Source: Candidatus Limivicinus faecipullorum (GTDB lineage Bacteria; Bacillota; Clostridia; Oscillospirales; Oscillospiraceae). Taken from it: DNA of 5,676 nt. Shown one piece after another: positions 4,637 to 5,676 of the stretch. Numbering within the stretch: the stretch's first letter is position 1; each line of letters starts with the position of its first letter. The stretch lies in NCBI GenBank assembly GCA_018711755.1, contig DVHY01000145.1, forward strand, positions 1 to 5,676, given 5' to 3'. The notes beneath the pieces are model-generated. The model had not been told where the DNA came from and made no database searches. It was given only the letters and a program-made list of their open reading frames with translations. Made by a program: the position numbers and the translations under genes.

Positions 4637-5584
4637 TCAGCCGCTCACCGTATGGGTCATGAGGTAATCCAGCCATTTCTGGCAATAGGAATTTTTCATG
4701 TGGATCCCGTCCACTTCCGCATCCTCCGGCAAACTGCCGTCGGAGGCGGCTACGGCTTTGGCGGTGTCTATGAAGTATACCTGTTTTTCCTCAGCCAGCT
4801 GCTGCAGCAGCTCATTGTACTCGTCTATCTTGCTGTTTTTTATGTAGTCGTGGGTGGAAGATACGCTGTTGGATACGGGCAGTATCTCCTGTATGTAGAT
4901 GACCGCGTCGGGGTTTGCCTCTCTCACGGCGTCGATTATCTTGCCGTAGCCCTCAATGAACTTGCTGCTGTAGACCCAGCCGGTCTCGTTGATGCCCAGC
5001 ATGATGTAGACCTTGTTGAAGTCGGTGTGGCTCAGGGCGTCCACCACGGTGTAGTACTGCTCGTCTATGCACACTACCAGATCCTTGAAGGCGGTGTCCA
5101 CGGTTAGACCCTTGTGGGTAAAGGCTTTTGCGTTGTAAAGCCCGGTGGCGGTTATCATGCCCTCGGTGCGGGAGTCGCCGATGAATACTGCGTCGTCAAA
5201 ATAGCTGCTGTCCACGGCGGGGGACTGGGGCACGGGCCGGGAGTAGTCGTAGACTGAGGGCTGAGCCTGGCTGTCCTGGCCGGCTGAGCCGCTTTCAACC
5301 GACGTGCCCGCCCCGCTGTCGGGGACGGCCCCGGAGCCTGAGGTCCGGGAGGGGGTGCTGACAGGCTGGGAACTGCTCAGAGGGCTCATGGGCTCGGCGT
5401 CGGCAAAGGCGTCCGGCATGCACAGCTCCAGGGCAGAACTTATGGCGGAGACCATTATCACCGTGCAGAGAATGAGCATGGATACTGCAATGGCAGAGCC
5501 CTTTCTGCGTCTGCGCCGGGAGGCTCTCCGGCCGGCGGGACGGCTCAGGTGCCGTCCTGAATTTTCGTTGTTGTAGCGTGTCAT
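4637..5584 (-). CDS. Membrane-anchored SGNH/GDSL-family hydrolase
   Basis: This 315-residue protein starts with a very basic cytoplasmic tail (RRASRRRRRK, residues 19-28). One membrane helix follows (about 30-50), then a Ser/Pro/Gly-rich linker (about 64-122) and an extracellular SGNH hydrolase domain (about 130-310). The catalytic blocks are visible: FIGDSRTEG (nucleophile Ser138), LGINETG (Asn199, usual block III) and VDGIH (Asp292, His295). Such enzymes remove or transfer acyl groups on cell-wall or surface polymers, but the substrate here is unknown. The tail and helix suit a type II membrane anchor. Ribosome site GGAG lies just before the ATG. The DUF4358 lipoprotein follows 31 bp downstream, so they form an operon. 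A related partner, possibly an MBOAT-type O-acyltransferase, could lie upstream outside the window; that is inference. Confidence 0.9.
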   Translation of the reverse strand: MTRYNNENSGRHLSRPAGRRASRRRRRKGSAIAVSMLILCTVIMVSAISSALELCMPDAFADAEPMSPLSSSQPVSTPSRTSGSGAVPDSGAGTSVESGSAGQDSQAQPSVYDYSRPVPQSPAVDSSYFDDAVFIGDSRTEGMITATGLYNAKAFTHKGLTVDTAFKDLVVCIDEQYYTVVDALSHTDFNKVYIMLGINETGWVYSSKFIEGYGKIIDAVREANPDAVIYIQEILPVSNSVSSTHDYIKNSKIDEYNELLQQLAEEKQVYFIDTAKAVAASDGSLPEDAEVDGIHMKNSYCQKWLDYLMTHTVSG

Positions 5585-5676
5585 GGTCGGTCTCCTTTTA
5601 TCTGTCTGTCGAGATGTTCTGACTCTTTTCCTGGTTTACCATAATAGACGTTATGAAGCTGAAAAAGTTTCACAGT
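5585..5676 (-). other. Leader of the SGNH operon or end of a coupled upstream gene
   Basis: On the minus strand this AT-richer stretch has an open frame of 31 codons running in from the window edge. It ends in TGA at 5581-5583, overlapping the SGNH ATG as ATGA, the pattern of translational coupling. The encoded tail is basic and hydrophilic and I do not recognise it. The composition is lower in GC than the genes, so it may be non-coding. A weak TATTAT on the minus strand without a good -35 is the only promoter hint. Confidence 0.3.

Noticed and set aside
3904..4662. Plus-strand open frame of 252 codons through the element and the DUF4358 gene
   Set aside because: The first part is repeat-element sequence and the rest is antisense to the DUF4358 gene; there is no ribosome site.
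4427..5107. Plus-strand open frame antisense to the DUF4358 and SGNH genes
   Set aside because: The minus strand carries clear family motifs there; this frame is a shadow.

Overview
The window looks like chromosomal DNA of a GC-rich gut-type Clostridia, probably Oscillospirales/Ruminococcaceae-like. This is inferred from the moderately high GC of the genes, strong GGAGG-type ribosome binding sites, TTGACA/TATAAT promoters, several lipobox lipoproteins and a DUF4358 lipoprotein beside an SGNH hydrolase. No phage, plasmid, CRISPR, tRNA or rRNA sequence was seen.

Left part (1-1388): a strong leftward promoter near base 40-66 serves a gene outside the window. A leader with a leftward-facing terminator follows, then a rightward pair: a DNA-3-methyladenine glycosylase (GTG start at 238) and a four-helix membrane protein of unknown function. 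A bidirectional terminator at 1363-1388 separates the pair from the next, convergent gene.

Middle part (1388-2636): a classic divergent pair, an XRE-cupin regulator (leftward) and a LysE/RhtB-type amino-acid exporter (rightward). Their intergenic region has overlapping promoters and palindromes that look like operators. The likely logic is that the regulator senses a small ligand with its cupin domain and controls the exporter and itself.

Right part (2637-5676): a good promoter drives two tandem lipoproteins of unknown function. Facing them is a leftward operon with an anchored SGNH/GDSL hydrolase followed by a DUF4358 lipoprotein. The 279-bp gap between the convergent operons is almost filled by a 270-bp element (3866-4135) with inverted ends. 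Each end carries the same 23-base hairpin, with the T-tracts pointing outward, and at least four perfect hairpins lie inside. This MITE-like or structured-RNA element, which also supplies transcription terminators to both operons, is the most unusual thing in the window.
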